The notes: a model not told the origin generated them from the letters alone. Positions 45,505-54,523 are shown, numbered from the stretch's first letter. The stretch is 59,102 nucleotides of DNA from Nocardioides sp. (GCF_030150155.1 NZ_JASLGR010000011.1:1-59102); one strand, 5' to 3'. Translations and numbers: made by a program.

Positions 45505-45768
45505 TCACAGCCGGGTCACCGTGAGCTGAGCCGCGAACCCACCGACCTCGGCGATCGGCAGCCACGCGTCGAGGCAGGCCTCGCACAACAGCGACCGGTG
45601 CACCTCGATCGGACAGTCGACCTCCAGACAGCGCAGCATCACCCGGTACGTCGCCGGCCGCGGACACCTCCCACTCTCGGTCCCCACGCTGTGCCGGCAG
45701 GCGCAGCGCGACGCCTGCGGACTCGCCGGTGCGGGCTCGGGGCGGACAGGCAGGGCAGGTGCTGACAT
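45505..45768 (-). CDS. Hypothetical cysteine-rich small protein
   Basis: An 87-residue protein with seven Cys: C-x-C in SRCACRH, one in GRCPRP, two in RCLEVDC, and C-x-x-C in LLCEACLDAW. This looks like a zinc-ribbon or treble-clef fold, but I do not recognise the family. The ATG at 45768 has an AGGAGG site at good distance, which sets the start; the frame is open to 45828. It is divergent from rtcB. Confidence 0.65.
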   Translation of the reverse strand: MSAPALPVRPEPAPASPQASRCACRHSVGTESGRCPRPATYRVMLRCLEVDCPIEVHRSLLCEACLDAWLPIAEVGGFAAQLTVTRL

Positions 45769-46012
45769 CGGGGCCTCCTGGAGGATCGGGCCTCGACCTT
45801 CCCCCGCCCTGACCGCCGCCGCCAGCACCCCGGCTCCGACGGTGGATAACTCTCACCCGGGCCGTGTGCTGTGGACGGAAGATGGTCCGGATCCACCTCG
45901 CGGCGGCACATGAATAACCGGTCGTACAACCCCTTTTCTCCTGCCTAGGGTCGTCCACCGTGCCCACACCCGTGGGCACCTCTCCTGAGAGGACAGACCA
46001 GAGGACACCACG

Positions 46013-47194
46013 ATGCAGAAGATCACGCCGACGCTCATGAACTGGGCGTCGATCCTTGAGGACACCACCCGCGAGCAGGCGATGCGGACGGCGAGCATGC
46101 CGTTCGTCTTCCCGCACGTCGCGCTGATGCCCGACGCCCACCTCGGCCTGGGTGCCACCGTCGGATCGGTGATCCCGACCCTCGGTGCGATCATCCCGGC
46201 CGCGGTCGGGGTGGACATCGGCTGCGGCATGATCGCGGTCCGCACGCAGTTCCACCGCGACCAGCTTCCGGCCGACCGGGCGCCGCTGCGCCAGGCCATC
46301 GAGCGGGCGGTCCCGCTCTCGGCCGGCGCCGCGAACCGGACCATCAGCCGCGACCACACCCACACCCGGCTGAACCAGCTCACCGCGCAGGCGCAGGCCG
46401 CCGGCTTCGACCCCGGCCACTACGCGAGGAAGTGGGAGCTCCAGCTGGGCACGCTCGGCTCGGGCAACCACTTCATCGAGGTCACCGCCGACGAGACCGG
46501 TCAGGTCTGGCTGTTCCTGCACTCGGGCTCGCGGGGCGTGGGCAACCGGATCGCGCAGCACCACATCAAGGTCGCCGCCGACCTGTGCCGGCGCTGGTGG
46601 ATCACGCTGCCGGACAAGGACCTCGCCTACCTGGTCGAGGGCACAGCGGAGTTCGACGCCTACATCGCCCAGATGCGGTGGGCGCAGCACTACGCGCTGC
46701 TCAACCGTGAGGAGATGATGGACCGGGTGGTGCGCCAGTTCGCCGAGTGGATGGGACTGGGCGGTGCCGACGACGTCGCGCGGCTCGAGGAGATCAACTG
46801 CCACCACAACTACACCGAGTCCGAGGAGCACTTCGGGCGCCAGGTGTGGCTCTCGCGCAAGGGTGCGATCAATGCCGAGTCCGGTCGGGCCGGGCTCATC
46901 CCCGGGTCGATGGGCACGGCGTCGTACGTCGTCACGGGCCGCGGCAACCCGGTAGCCCTCCACTCCGCACCCCACGGTGCCGGGCGGGCGTTCTCCCGGT
47001 CCGCGGCGCGGCGGCAGTTCAGTGCCGACGACCTGCGCACCGCGATGGCGGGGATCGAGTACCGCGACACCGATGCGTTCATCGACGAGATCCCGGCGGC
47101 GTACAAGGACATCGACCAGGTGATGGCCGACGCCGCCGACCTGGTCGAGGTCCGGCACACGCTCCGCCAGCTGGTCAACGTCAAGGGCGACTGA
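46013..47194 (+). CDS. rtcB: RtcB-type RNA ligase
   Basis: A 393-residue GTP/Mn-dependent ligase that joins 2',3'-cyclic-phosphate or 3'-phosphate RNA ends to 5'-OH ends. Metal and guanylate residues are in VGVDIGCGM (Asp68, Cys71), LGSGNHFIE, HSGSRG, NCHHNY and APHGAGR, where the His is the guanylated residue. Length is typical of the bacterial short form. GAGGA site before the ATG. No archease or RtcA/RtcR gene is nearby, and a terminator follows directly, so it is a lone gene. Confidence 0.93.
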   Translation: MQKITPTLMNWASILEDTTREQAMRTASMPFVFPHVALMPDAHLGLGATVGSVIPTLGAIIPAAVGVDIGCGMIAVRTQFHRDQLPADRAPLRQAIERAVPLSAGAANRTISRDHTHTRLNQLTAQAQAAGFDPGHYARKWELQLGTLGSGNHFIEVTADETGQVWLFLHSGSRGVGNRIAQHHIKVAADLCRRWWITLPDKDLAYLVEGTAEFDAYIAQMRWAQHYALLNREEMMDRVVRQFAEWMGLGGADDVARLEEINCHHNYTESEEHFGRQVWLSRKGAINAESGRAGLIPGSMGTASYVVTGRGNPVALHSAPHGAGRAFSRSAARRQFSADDLRTAMAGIEYRDTDAFIDEIPAAYKDIDQVMADAADLVEVRHTLRQLVNVKGD

Positions 47195-47197
47195 GTC

Positions 47198-47235
47198 AGG
47201 GGCGGGTTCGGCCTGCGGGCCGGATCCGCCCCCTT
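47198..47235 (+). terminator. Terminator of rtcB
   Basis: A two-part stem: outer AGGGGCGG with CCGCCCC, inner TTCGGCC with GGCCGGA, starting four bases after the rtcB stop and followed by CTTCTG on the plus strand. Confidence 0.75.
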
Positions 47236-47311
47236 CTGCGCCCAGGCGGCGGCCTGATGTGGCAGGGTCATGCCCACCACCCACGCCGTACTCCATCTCG
47301 GGAGGACCCCC

Positions 47312-47638
47312 ATGCCGGACGGCCGCCTGCTCGCCCTGGTCACGACCGCATCGGTGCTGGTCGGCGCAGCCGCCGCCAGCGTCGTGTTCCTGGTCACCGA
47401 CGACGACTCCCACGCGTCGGCGTCGACCACCCACTCCACGGCCGCCCCGGCGTCAGCGGATCTGTGCCAGGAGTCGTGGGGGCACCAGCAGATCGCGACG
47501 CCCTTCACCGCGACCGGGACCACGCCCGGCACCACCGCCACCTGGCGCGCTGCCTCGGCGTACGGCCGCGGGTGCGCCCAAGCGCCCCACCAGGGCTCCT
47601 TCGACCACGAGCCGCAGCCCTCGACCACTGCCGGCTAG
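47312..47638 (+). CDS. Hypothetical membrane-anchored small protein
   Basis: A 108-residue protein from ATG 47312, with a GGGAGG site upstream. One hydrophobic segment (about 6-28) is followed by a Ser/Thr/Ala/His-rich stretch and a hydrophilic tail with two Cys (DLCQESWG and GCAQAP). Probably exported and membrane-anchored. Family not recognised. Confidence 0.55.
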   Translation: MPDGRLLALVTTASVLVGAAAASVVFLVTDDDSHASASTTHSTAAPASADLCQESWGHQQIATPFTATGTTPGTTATWRAASAYGRGCAQAPHQGSFDHEPQPSTTAG

Positions 47639-47755
47639 GCCGCGGGCTCCGAGGCCGGCTGTCCGGACGGTGAAAGTTCGCTGCACGGCGAGGGGGTGAA
47701 CCGCTACGTTGCTCACCATCTCACCCGAGAGCGATCGCGCCGAGAAGGAGCAACG

Positions 47756-49117
47756 ATGAGCGACGAGCAGGTCATGTACACGCTGGACCCCGACGAGGAG
47801 GTCAAGCACTGGTACAACATCGTCGCCGACTTCCCGACCCCGCCGCCGCCTCCGCTGCACCCGGGCACGCACGAGCCGGTCGGTCCCGACGACCTGGCGC
47901 CGCTGTTCCCGATCGAGCTGATCATGCAGGAGGTCACCACCGACCGGTACGTGGAGATCCCCGAGGAGGTGCTCGCGGTCTACCGCCAGTACCGCCCCAG
48001 CCCGCTCTACCGCGCCCGCACGTGGGAGAAGAAGCTCGGCACCCCGGCGCGGATCTACTACAAGTACGAGGGCGTCTCCCCGGCCGGCTCGCACAAGGTC
48101 AACACCGCGGTCCCGCAGGTCTACTACAACTCCCTGCACGGCATCCGCCGCCTCACCACCGAGACCGGCGCCGGGCAGTGGGGCACCGCCTTGTCCTATG
48201 CCACCAGCCTGTACGGCGTCGAGTGCGAGGTCTGGCAGGTCGGCCACTCCTACGACACCAAGCCGCAGCGCCGCACCCTGATCGAGGTCTTCGGCGGGAA
48301 GGTGCACCGCTCCCCCAGCCAGAACACCGAGGCCGGCCGCGCCTTCCCCGAGGGGCACCCGGGCTCGCTCGGCATCGCGATCTCGGAGGCTGTCGAGGTC
48401 GCCGCGCAGTCCGAGGACACCAAGTACGCCCTGGGCTCGGTGCTCAACCACGTGCTGCTGCACCAGACCGTGATCGGCGAGGAGGCCCTCAAGCAGCTGG
48501 CCAAGGCCGGCGAGAGCAAGGTCGACGTGGTCTTCGGCTGTGCCGGCGGCGGATCGAACTTCGCCGGGATGACGTTCCCGTTCCTGCGCGAGAACCTCAC
48601 CAACGGTGCCGGCACCCGGATCGTCGCCGTCGAGCCGACCTCGTGCCCGACCCTGACCCGGGGCGAGTTCCGCTACGACTTCGGTGACACCGCGGGGATG
48701 ACCCCGCTGATGAAGATGTACACCCTGGGTCACGACTTCGTGCCGTCCCCGATCCACGCCGGCGGGCTGCGCTACCACGGCATGGCGCCGCTGGTCTCGC
48801 ACGCGGTGCACGAGGGCTACATCGAGGCGATGGCGCTGCCGCAGAACGAGTGCTTCGAGGCCGGGGTAGAGTTCGCCCGCACCCAGGGCATCGTCCCAGC
48901 ACCTGAGTCGAGCCACGCCTTGGCCGCGGCCCGCGCCGAGGCACTGGCGTGCAAGGAGACCGGCGAGGAGAAGGTGATCGTGGTCGGCCTGTCGGGTCAC
49001 GGCCTGCTCGAGCTCGGCGCGTACGCCGAGTTCCTGGCCGGCAACCTGACCGACGACGCGCTCTCGGAGGGCGACCTGCAGGCCGCCCTGGCCACGGTCC
49101 CGGAGATCGACGGCTGA
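47756..49117 (+). CDS. trpB: TrpB2-type tryptophan synthase beta subunit
   Basis: A 453-residue PLP enzyme of the TrpB2 class, longer than TrpB1 (about 400). The PLP lysine is Lys114 in PAGSHKVNTAVPQ, and the phosphate loop is in FGCAGGGSNFAG. The insert between 20 and 50, with PTPPPPPLHPGTHEPV, is usual for TrpB2. It makes tryptophan from indole and serine without needing TrpA; no trpA is in the window. AAGGAG site before ATG 47756. A long stem-loop follows. Confidence 0.92.
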   Translation: MSDEQVMYTLDPDEEVKHWYNIVADFPTPPPPPLHPGTHEPVGPDDLAPLFPIELIMQEVTTDRYVEIPEEVLAVYRQYRPSPLYRARTWEKKLGTPARIYYKYEGVSPAGSHKVNTAVPQVYYNSLHGIRRLTTETGAGQWGTALSYATSLYGVECEVWQVGHSYDTKPQRRTLIEVFGGKVHRSPSQNTEAGRAFPEGHPGSLGIAISEAVEVAAQSEDTKYALGSVLNHVLLHQTVIGEEALKQLAKAGESKVDVVFGCAGGGSNFAGMTFPFLRENLTNGAGTRIVAVEPTSCPTLTRGEFRYDFGDTAGMTPLMKMYTLGHDFVPSPIHAGGLRYHGMAPLVSHAVHEGYIEAMALPQNECFEAGVEFARTQGIVPAPESSHALAAARAEALACKETGEEKVIVVGLSGHGLLELGAYAEFLAGNLTDDALSEGDLQAALATVPEIDG

Positions 49118-49139
49118 GCCCAGCGTCGTACGAACGCCT

Positions 49140-49220
49140 CGACGACCCCACCACGGCGGGATCATCGACGCCGGAGGTCCACCTTCCGGCGTCGACACCC
49201 CCACTGTGGTGGGGTTGTCG
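49140..49220 (+). other. 81-nt two-tier stem-loop between trpB2 and serA
   Basis: Outer arms 49140-49154 and 49206-49220 pair over 15 bp, with one G-U wobble when read as plus-strand RNA. Inner arms 49166-49175 and 49185-49194 are a perfect 10-bp hairpin. It starts 22 nt after the trpB2 stop and ends 86 nt before serA. There is no U-run. It could end trpB2 transcription or act as a leader for serA. Confidence 0.6.
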
Positions 49221-49306
49221 GCATCGGACGTGACCCACGACATAGTCACACGTTCGCATCGTGGCCGATGCGGCACAGTGTCGGTGCACCGCCCTAAACT
49301 TGGTGC

Positions 49307-50512
49307 ATGGCTGAGAAGGCGCTCCTGCTCGAGAACATCCACTCCGTTGCCGTCGAGACCCTCGAACGTGCCGGATTCGACGTGGAGCTGAAGAGTGCCT
49401 CGATGTCCGAGGAGGAGCTGATCGCCAACCTCCCCGGCGTCACCCTGCTCGGGATCCGGTCGAACACGCACATCACCGCGCGTGTCCTGGACAACGCTCC
49501 GGACCTGCGCGCCGTGGGCTGCTTCTGCATCGGCACCAACCAGGTCGACCTGGCCGCCGCCTCCGAGCGTGGCGTGGCCGTCTTCAACGCGCCGTACTCC
49601 AACACCCGCAGCGTCGTCGAGCTCGTGATCGCCGAGATCATCAGCCTGGCCCGCCGCCTGCCGGAGAAGACCGCCAAGATGCACGACGGCGTCTGGGACA
49701 AGTCGGCCAAGGGCAGCCACGAGGTCCGCGGGCGCACGCTCGGCATCGTCGGCTACGGCAACATCGGCACCCAGCTGTCGAACCTCGCCGAGGCCCTCGG
49801 CCTGAACGTGATCTTCTTCGACATCGCCGACCGCCTCCGGCACGGCAACGCCCGCCGGATGCCCAGCCTGGACGCGCTCCTGGCCGAGGCCGACGTCGTC
49901 ACCCTGCACGTCGACGGCCGCCCCGGCAACGCCGGCATCTTCGGTGACGAGCAGTTCCGGAAGATGAAGCCGCGCTCGATCTTCATCAACGCCGCCCGCG
50001 GCATGGTGGTCGACACCGAGTCGCTGCGCGAGCACATCCTCTCGGGCCACATCGCCGGTGCCGCCCTGGACGTCTTCCCGATCGAGCCCAAGGCCCAGGG
50101 CGACGAGTTCCAGAGCCCGCTGCGCGGCCTGGACAACGTCATCCTGACCCCGCACGTGGGTGGTTCGACGATGGAGGCCCAGGAGGAGATCGGCTACTTC
50201 GTCGCGAACAAGCTCAAGAACTTCCAGCGCGAAGGCTCCACCGCCCTGTCGGTGAACCTCCCCGCCGTCCAGCCGCCGGCGCTGGCCGAGGGCAGCCGGC
50301 TCGGCTTCCTGCACGTCAACGTGCCCGGCGTACTGGCCGACGTCAACAACCTCCTCGCAGCCGAGGGCGCCAACATCACCGGTCAGTACCTCGCCACCCG
50401 GGGCGAGCAGGGGTACGTCGTCACGGACCTGGCCGGGGAGCTGAGCGAGGCCGGTCTGGCCAAGCTGGAGGCGTCCCCGCACACGCTCTGGTTGCGTCGC
50501 TACGCGATCTGA
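49307..50512 (+). CDS. serA: D-3-phosphoglycerate dehydrogenase
   Basis: A 401-residue enzyme of the E. coli-type SerA (about 410 residues), first step of serine synthesis. NAD-binding GIVGYGNIGTQ, catalytic Arg in INAARG, and His in LTPHVGGSTMEAQEEIG are visible. A C-terminal ACT domain (about 330-401, LGFLHVNVPGVLADVNNLL) suggests serine feedback. It lacks the extra domain of the long mycobacterial form. Serine is also the substrate of the upstream TrpB2 and of the predicted NRPS. Confidence 0.93.
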   Translation: MAEKALLLENIHSVAVETLERAGFDVELKSASMSEEELIANLPGVTLLGIRSNTHITARVLDNAPDLRAVGCFCIGTNQVDLAAASERGVAVFNAPYSNTRSVVELVIAEIISLARRLPEKTAKMHDGVWDKSAKGSHEVRGRTLGIVGYGNIGTQLSNLAEALGLNVIFFDIADRLRHGNARRMPSLDALLAEADVVTLHVDGRPGNAGIFGDEQFRKMKPRSIFINAARGMVVDTESLREHILSGHIAGAALDVFPIEPKAQGDEFQSPLRGLDNVILTPHVGGSTMEAQEEIGYFVANKLKNFQREGSTALSVNLPAVQPPALAEGSRLGFLHVNVPGVLADVNNLLAAEGANITGQYLATRGEQGYVVTDLAGELSEAGLAKLEASPHTLWLRRYAI

Positions 50513-50528
50513 GGTTGGGTAGCGCGGC

Positions 50529-51134
50529 ATGGAGTTGCCTCAACATTGGCCGTTGGCTGACGCCGACGGACTCCGCGACGAGCTGATCGCGGCCTACGAC
50601 GCCCCCGGGCGGGATTTCCACGACACCCACCACCTGCGGGCCGTGCTCGACCGGCTCGTCGTGCTGGCCAGCAACGGGACCCCGTTCGCACCGCTCCCGG
50701 TGACCCTCGCGGCCTGGTTCCACGACAGCCGCTACGACGGCGAGCGCGACTCCGAGGAGCGTGCCGCCGCGTGGGCCCGGGAGGCACTCGCGCCGCACCT
50801 GCCCCCCGAGGAGCTCGACGAGGTGGCCCGCCTGGTGCTGCTCACCGAGACCCACGTCGCCGAGCCCGACGACCTCAACGGGGCGGCCCTGTCCGACGCC
50901 GACCTCGGCGTCCTGGCGGGCACCACCGAGGAGTACGCCGACTACCTGGCGTGCGTGCGCCGCGAGTTCGGCTACCTCGAGGACGAGCAGTTCCACACCG
51001 GTCGCACCCACCTGATCGAGAAGCTCCTCCACCGGCCGGCGATCTTCCAGACCGCGCACGCGCACACCCACTGGGAGGCGCCCGCACGGACCAACCTGGC
51101 CGAGGAGCTGGCCTCGATGGGCGTGCGTCAATAA
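50529..51134 (+). CDS. HD-domain protein, putative phosphohydrolase
   Basis: A 201-residue protein whose metal-binding residues appear in DTHHL and AAWFHDSRYD, as in HD-superfamily members described as predicted metal-dependent hydrolases. Substrate unknown. It starts 16 bp after serA on the same strand and may be co-transcribed. Confidence 0.78.
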   Translation: MELPQHWPLADADGLRDELIAAYDAPGRDFHDTHHLRAVLDRLVVLASNGTPFAPLPVTLAAWFHDSRYDGERDSEERAAAWAREALAPHLPPEELDEVARLVLLTETHVAEPDDLNGAALSDADLGVLAGTTEEYADYLACVRREFGYLEDEQFHTGRTHLIEKLLHRPAIFQTAHAHTHWEAPARTNLAEELASMGVRQ

Positions 51135-51174
51135 CGATTCGTGCAAACCTGGGCCGGGGAGGACAATCGACCCA

Positions 51175-52362
51175 GTGGGTTTCGCAACGTATGCCGAGGT
51201 TCTGAAGGAGCCGATCATCCGGCGTACGGTCCTGCTGGGTCTGGTCATCCGGATCCCGTTGTGGGCCGCGAACATCGTTCTGACACTGCACGTCGTCGAC
51301 CACCTGCACCGTTCCTACGCGATGGCCGGCATCGTCGGCATGGTGGTCTCGGGCTGCCTGGCCGCCAGCGGTCCGCTGCGCGGTCGCAAGCTCGACCGCA
51401 AGGGGCTGCGCGCCACCCTGGCACCGTCGCTGGTGATCTGCACGGCGGTGTGGTGCATCGCGCCGTGGCTCGGGTTCTGGCCGCTGGCGGTGCTGGCCGG
51501 GTTCGCTGCCCTCTTCACCGTGCCGACCTTCCCGATCATCCGTCAGGTGCTGATCAGCCACGTCTCGCCCGAGCACCGCGTCACCGCGCTCTCGATCGAC
51601 TCCGTGGCGGTCGAGATCAGCTTCCTGATCGGGCCGATCCTGGGCGTCCTGGCCGCCACCCTGCTGCCGACCCCGATCGCGCTGATGATCTGCCAGCTCG
51701 CCGTGCTGGCCGGCGCCGCGACGCTGTGGATCGTCAACCCGCCGCTGCACCGGGAGAAGCCCGAGCACGCCGGGCACGTGCCGGTGCGGTCGTGGCTGGG
51801 GCCCGCTGCTGCCGCCGTACTCGGCATGACCCTGATCTGCACCGTGACCCTCACCGCAGCGGACCTGGCCACCGTGGCGGCGCTGCGGGACTGGGACCGC
51901 AAGGGCGACATCGGCTGGGTGCTCGGCCTGTGGGGCGCCGGATCGGGCGTCGGTGGGCTGCTGTACGGCGCCGCCAAGCGGCCCCCGGGCGCCTCGACGC
52001 TGCTGCTCCTGCTGGCCGGCACCACCGCGCTGGTGGCCCTGGCACCGAACTTCTGGACGTTCGTCGTCCTCCTGATCCTCACCGGCGTCTTCTGCGCGCC
52101 CACGATCACCGCGACCGTCGACGCGCTCTCGCGGATGGTCCCGGCCTCGATCCGTGGTGAGGCGATGGGCTGGCACGGCTCCGCACTGACCTTCGGCAGT
52201 GCCGCCGGAGCCCCGGTCATCGGCCTGCTGATCGACCACGGTGGCTGGTCGGCGGGGATGGGCTACACCGGCGTCGGCGCCGTCGTGGTCGCCCTGCTCG
52301 CACTGTTGGTGATGAACCGCTTCCGGGCCCGGGCCCAGGCCGCCACCGTCCGTGCCGCCTGA
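51175..52362 (+). CDS. MFS transporter
   Basis: A 395-residue protein with about 12 membrane segments. GRKLDRKGLRATL is the loop after segment two. GTG start with GGGAGGA about 12 nt upstream. It resembles sugar/drug efflux-type MFS members; the substrate is unknown. It follows the HD gene by 40 bp on the same strand. A tandem repeat array begins at the base after its stop. Confidence 0.82.
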   Translation: MGFATYAEVLKEPIIRRTVLLGLVIRIPLWAANIVLTLHVVDHLHRSYAMAGIVGMVVSGCLAASGPLRGRKLDRKGLRATLAPSLVICTAVWCIAPWLGFWPLAVLAGFAALFTVPTFPIIRQVLISHVSPEHRVTALSIDSVAVEISFLIGPILGVLAATLLPTPIALMICQLAVLAGAATLWIVNPPLHREKPEHAGHVPVRSWLGPAAAAVLGMTLICTVTLTAADLATVAALRDWDRKGDIGWVLGLWGAGSGVGGLLYGAAKRPPGASTLLLLLAGTTALVALAPNFWTFVVLLILTGVFCAPTITATVDALSRMVPASIRGEAMGWHGSALTFGSAAGAPVIGLLIDHGGWSAGMGYTGVGAVVVALLALLVMNRFRARAQAATVRAA

Positions 52363-52472
52363 GGCGGGGGCGAACCCGGATCTCGGCGGTGGCGAACCCG
52401 GATCTCGGCGGTGGCGAACCCGGATCTCGGCGGTGGTGAACCCGGATCTCGGCGGTGGTGAACCCGGATCTC
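52363..52472. repeat. Five-copy 22-bp tandem repeat
   Basis: Five head-to-tail units (52363, 52385, 52407, 52429, 52451), each opening GGCGG and closing CCCGGATCTC. Copies 2 and 3 are identical, 4 and 5 are identical and differ from 2 by one C-to-T, and copy 1 differs from 2 at one base. No spacers. The array fills the gap between the MFS stop and the alkB stop almost exactly. The unit length is not a multiple of three. Confidence 0.95.
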
Positions 52473-52474
52473 GG

Positions 52475-53086
52475 CTAGAAGACGTTGAGCGGGCGGAACT
52501 GCACCGAGAGCCGGGGTCCAGCCTTGGCAACCTTGGGCACCGCGTGTTCCCAGGTGCGCTGACAGCTGCCGCCCATCACCAGCAGGTCGCCGTGGCCCAT
52601 CTCGAAGGAGATCGTGTCGCCGCCGCCCCGCGGGCGTAGCGCCAGCCGGCGCGGGTCGCCTAGGGAGACGATCGCCACCATGGTGTCGTGGGTGCGGCCG
52701 CGGCCGATGGTGTCGCCGTGCCAGGCCACCGAATCACGACCGTCGCGGTAGTAGCAGCAGCCCGCCGTGGCGAACCGCTCCCCCAGCTCCGGGGCGTAGT
52801 GGTCGCTCAACGCCTCGCGTGCCTCGGCCAGGCCGGGGTGCGGCAGGTCGTCGCCGACCAGATAGGTGTGCACCAGCCGCGGTACGTCGACCACGCGGTC
52901 GTACATCTGGCGGCGTTCGGAGCGCCACGGAACCCCGGCGACCATCGCGTCGAAGATCGCGTCGGCCTCGGGCAGCCATCCCGCCGCCACGTCCACCCAC
53001 GCCCCCGAGCGCAGTGGGGTGCGGGTGATCCGGTCGAGGCCGAACTCGTGCCCGGCCGGGGCGAACAGCGAACCCTGGAAGTCCAT
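52475..53086 (-). CDS. AlkB-like 2-oxoglutarate/Fe(II) dioxygenase
   Basis: A 203-residue protein of the AlkB family, which repairs alkylated bases oxidatively. Iron ligands are His123 and Asp125 in AWHGDTIG and His181 in TWEHAVPK; the 2-oxoglutarate salt bridge is Arg192 in RLSVQFRP. Length and the FxSVLLNxYRDG-like CCYYRDGRDS segment resemble ALKBH2-type enzymes. It converges on the MFS gene across the repeat array. Confidence 0.9.
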   Translation of the reverse strand: MDFQGSLFAPAGHEFGLDRITRTPLRSGAWVDVAAGWLPEADAIFDAMVAGVPWRSERRQMYDRVVDVPRLVHTYLVGDDLPHPGLAEAREALSDHYAPELGERFATAGCCYYRDGRDSVAWHGDTIGRGRTHDTMVAIVSLGDPRRLALRPRGGGDTISFEMGHGDLLVMGGSCQRTWEHAVPKVAKAGPRLSVQFRPLNVF

Positions 53087-53197
53087 GCCACCACACTAGA
53101 TCATGTGTTCGAATATGCGCGGAGGTGCGCTAAATACTGGGGGTGACTAGTCCCGCCGGAGGATGGATTCTGGCCACGCGACCCCACCGCCTCCCCC

Positions 53198-53203
53198 TAT
53201 TCT
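53198..53203 (+). promoter_or_regulatory. Candidate -10 box, leaderless start for the GntR gene
   Basis: TATTCT lies 7 bases before the ATG at 53211, so transcription would begin at or next to the start codon. No ribosome site is present, consistent with leaderless mRNA. Confidence 0.5.
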
Positions 53204-53210
53204 GATCCGC

Positions 53211-53930
53211 ATGGACCAACCAGTGGCCGGACGGGGCCGCTCACTGAAGCACGAGACGATCCGTGAGTACGTTCGAACGCTCGTCGCCCACGAGGCCCCC
53301 GGCTCCCCCGCGCCCTCCGAGCGCGAGCTGGTCCATCGCTTCGGCGTCGCCCGGATGACCGTCCGGCAGGCACTGGACGCCCTGGTGGTCGAGGGCCTGC
53401 TGGAGCGGATCCCCGGCCGCGGCACCTTCGTCGCCCGCCCCCGACGACGTACGACGCCGGTGCTCTCCTTCTCCGAGGAGATGGCGCGCCGCTCCCGGAC
53501 CGCACAGTCCCGGACGCTCGCGGCCCGCCTGGAGGGCGCCAGCGAGTCCGTCGCCAAGGCGCTCGGGATCTCCGAGGGCGACGCGGTGATCTACTGGCGG
53601 CGGATGCGCGGCTCGGCCAACCGGCCGCACTGCATCGTCGACACCTGGCTCAACGAGGTGCTGCTGCCGGGCTTCCTGCTCACCGCGCTGCCGCCCAGCC
53701 TGTACGAGGACCTCGCCACCCGCGGCCTGCGACCGACCTGGGCCGAGGACATCATCGGCACCGGCCCGGCCCAGGCCGACGAGCCGTCACTGCTCGAGGT
53801 GGCCCACGAGTCGCTGCTGATCCGCGGGCAGCGTCGCGCGTTCGCCGGGGAGTCGATCGTGGAGGTCAGCCGCTCGGCGTGGCGCCCCGACGCCTTCCAG
53901 CTACGGCTCCAGCTCGGCACCGCCGACTGA
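53211..53930 (+). CDS. GntR-family regulator, HutC type (UTRA domain)
   Basis: A 239-residue DNA-binding regulator. The winged helix (about 10-75) contains PSERELVHRFGVARMTVRQAL and the wing GRGTFVARP. A UTRA ligand domain follows (about 85-235). The ligand is unknown. The ATG at 53211 is preferred because the frame further upstream lacks a ribosome site. It converges on lemA with 16 bp between stops. Confidence 0.9.
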   Translation: MDQPVAGRGRSLKHETIREYVRTLVAHEAPGSPAPSERELVHRFGVARMTVRQALDALVVEGLLERIPGRGTFVARPRRRTTPVLSFSEEMARRSRTAQSRTLAARLEGASESVAKALGISEGDAVIYWRRMRGSANRPHCIVDTWLNEVLLPGFLLTALPPSLYEDLATRGLRPTWAEDIIGTGPAQADEPSLLEVAHESLLIRGQRRAFAGESIVEVSRSAWRPDAFQLRLQLGTAD

Positions 53931-53946
53931 GCCCTGCCTCGACGCC

Positions 53947-54507
53947 TCAGAACTGCACGGTCGGAGCGGCGCGCTGCGCGTCCGGCGCCTGGTAGAACTG
54001 CCGCGCCGACACCTTCGCCAGGCCGGTGAAGAACATCCACGGGATGGTGGCGACCAGCTTGTTCAGCCTCGAGACGGCGTCGTTGTAGTACGTCCGCGCG
54101 AACGCGATCTGGTTCTCGGTCTCGGCCAGCTGCTTCTGCAGGTCCAGGAAGTTCTGGTTGGCCTTGAGGTCTGGGTAGGCCTCCACCGCGATGTTGAGCT
54201 TGCCCAGCGCGCCCTGGAGCTGGGCGTCGGCCGCAGCCTTGGCCGGTACGTCGCTGCCGGCCGCAGCCGCCTGGACCCCGGCCCGAGCCCGGGTGACCTC
54301 CTCCAGCACCTCACGCTCATGGGACGCGTAGCCCTTGACCGTCTCGACCAGGTTCGGGATCAGCTCGGCGCGCCGGGTCAGCTGTACGTCGATCCCGCCG
54401 AGCGCCTCCTGGGCACCGATGTCGGTCGAGCGCAGCTTGTTGAACCCGATGATCACGAAGCCCACCAGGGCGAGGATCACAACGACGATGATGATCGCGA
54501 TCAGCAT
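53947..54507 (-). CDS. LemA family protein
   Basis: A 186-residue protein with one N-terminal membrane segment (MLIAIIIVVVILALVGFVII) and a helical bundle. NLVETVKGYASHE and ENQIAFARTYYNDAVSRLN are family signatures. The role of LemA proteins is unknown. It starts at 54507, 16 bp after the DUF2207 gene on the same strand; the two form a pair seen in many actinobacteria. Confidence 0.92.
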   Translation of the reverse strand: MLIAIIIVVVILALVGFVIIGFNKLRSTDIGAQEALGGIDVQLTRRAELIPNLVETVKGYASHEREVLEEVTRARAGVQAAAAGSDVPAKAAADAQLQGALGKLNIAVEAYPDLKANQNFLDLQKQLAETENQIAFARTYYNDAVSRLNKLVATIPWMFFTGLAKVSARQFYQAPDAQRAAPTVQF

Positions 54508-54523
54508 GTCGGCATCCTCGCAT

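Noticed and set aside
44820..47434. Long minus-strand open frame opposite rtcB and neighbours
   Set aside because: Antisense of rtcB with low-complexity translation; only the short Cys-rich gene at 45505-45768 on this strand has a ribosome site and sensible composition.
47453..50530. 1025-codon minus-strand open frame opposite trpB2 and serA
   Set aside because: It is the antisense of two clear enzymes and shows no domain; high GC keeps stops rare.
52363..52472. CRISPR array
   Set aside because: Units are directly adjacent with no spacers, and no cas genes are present.
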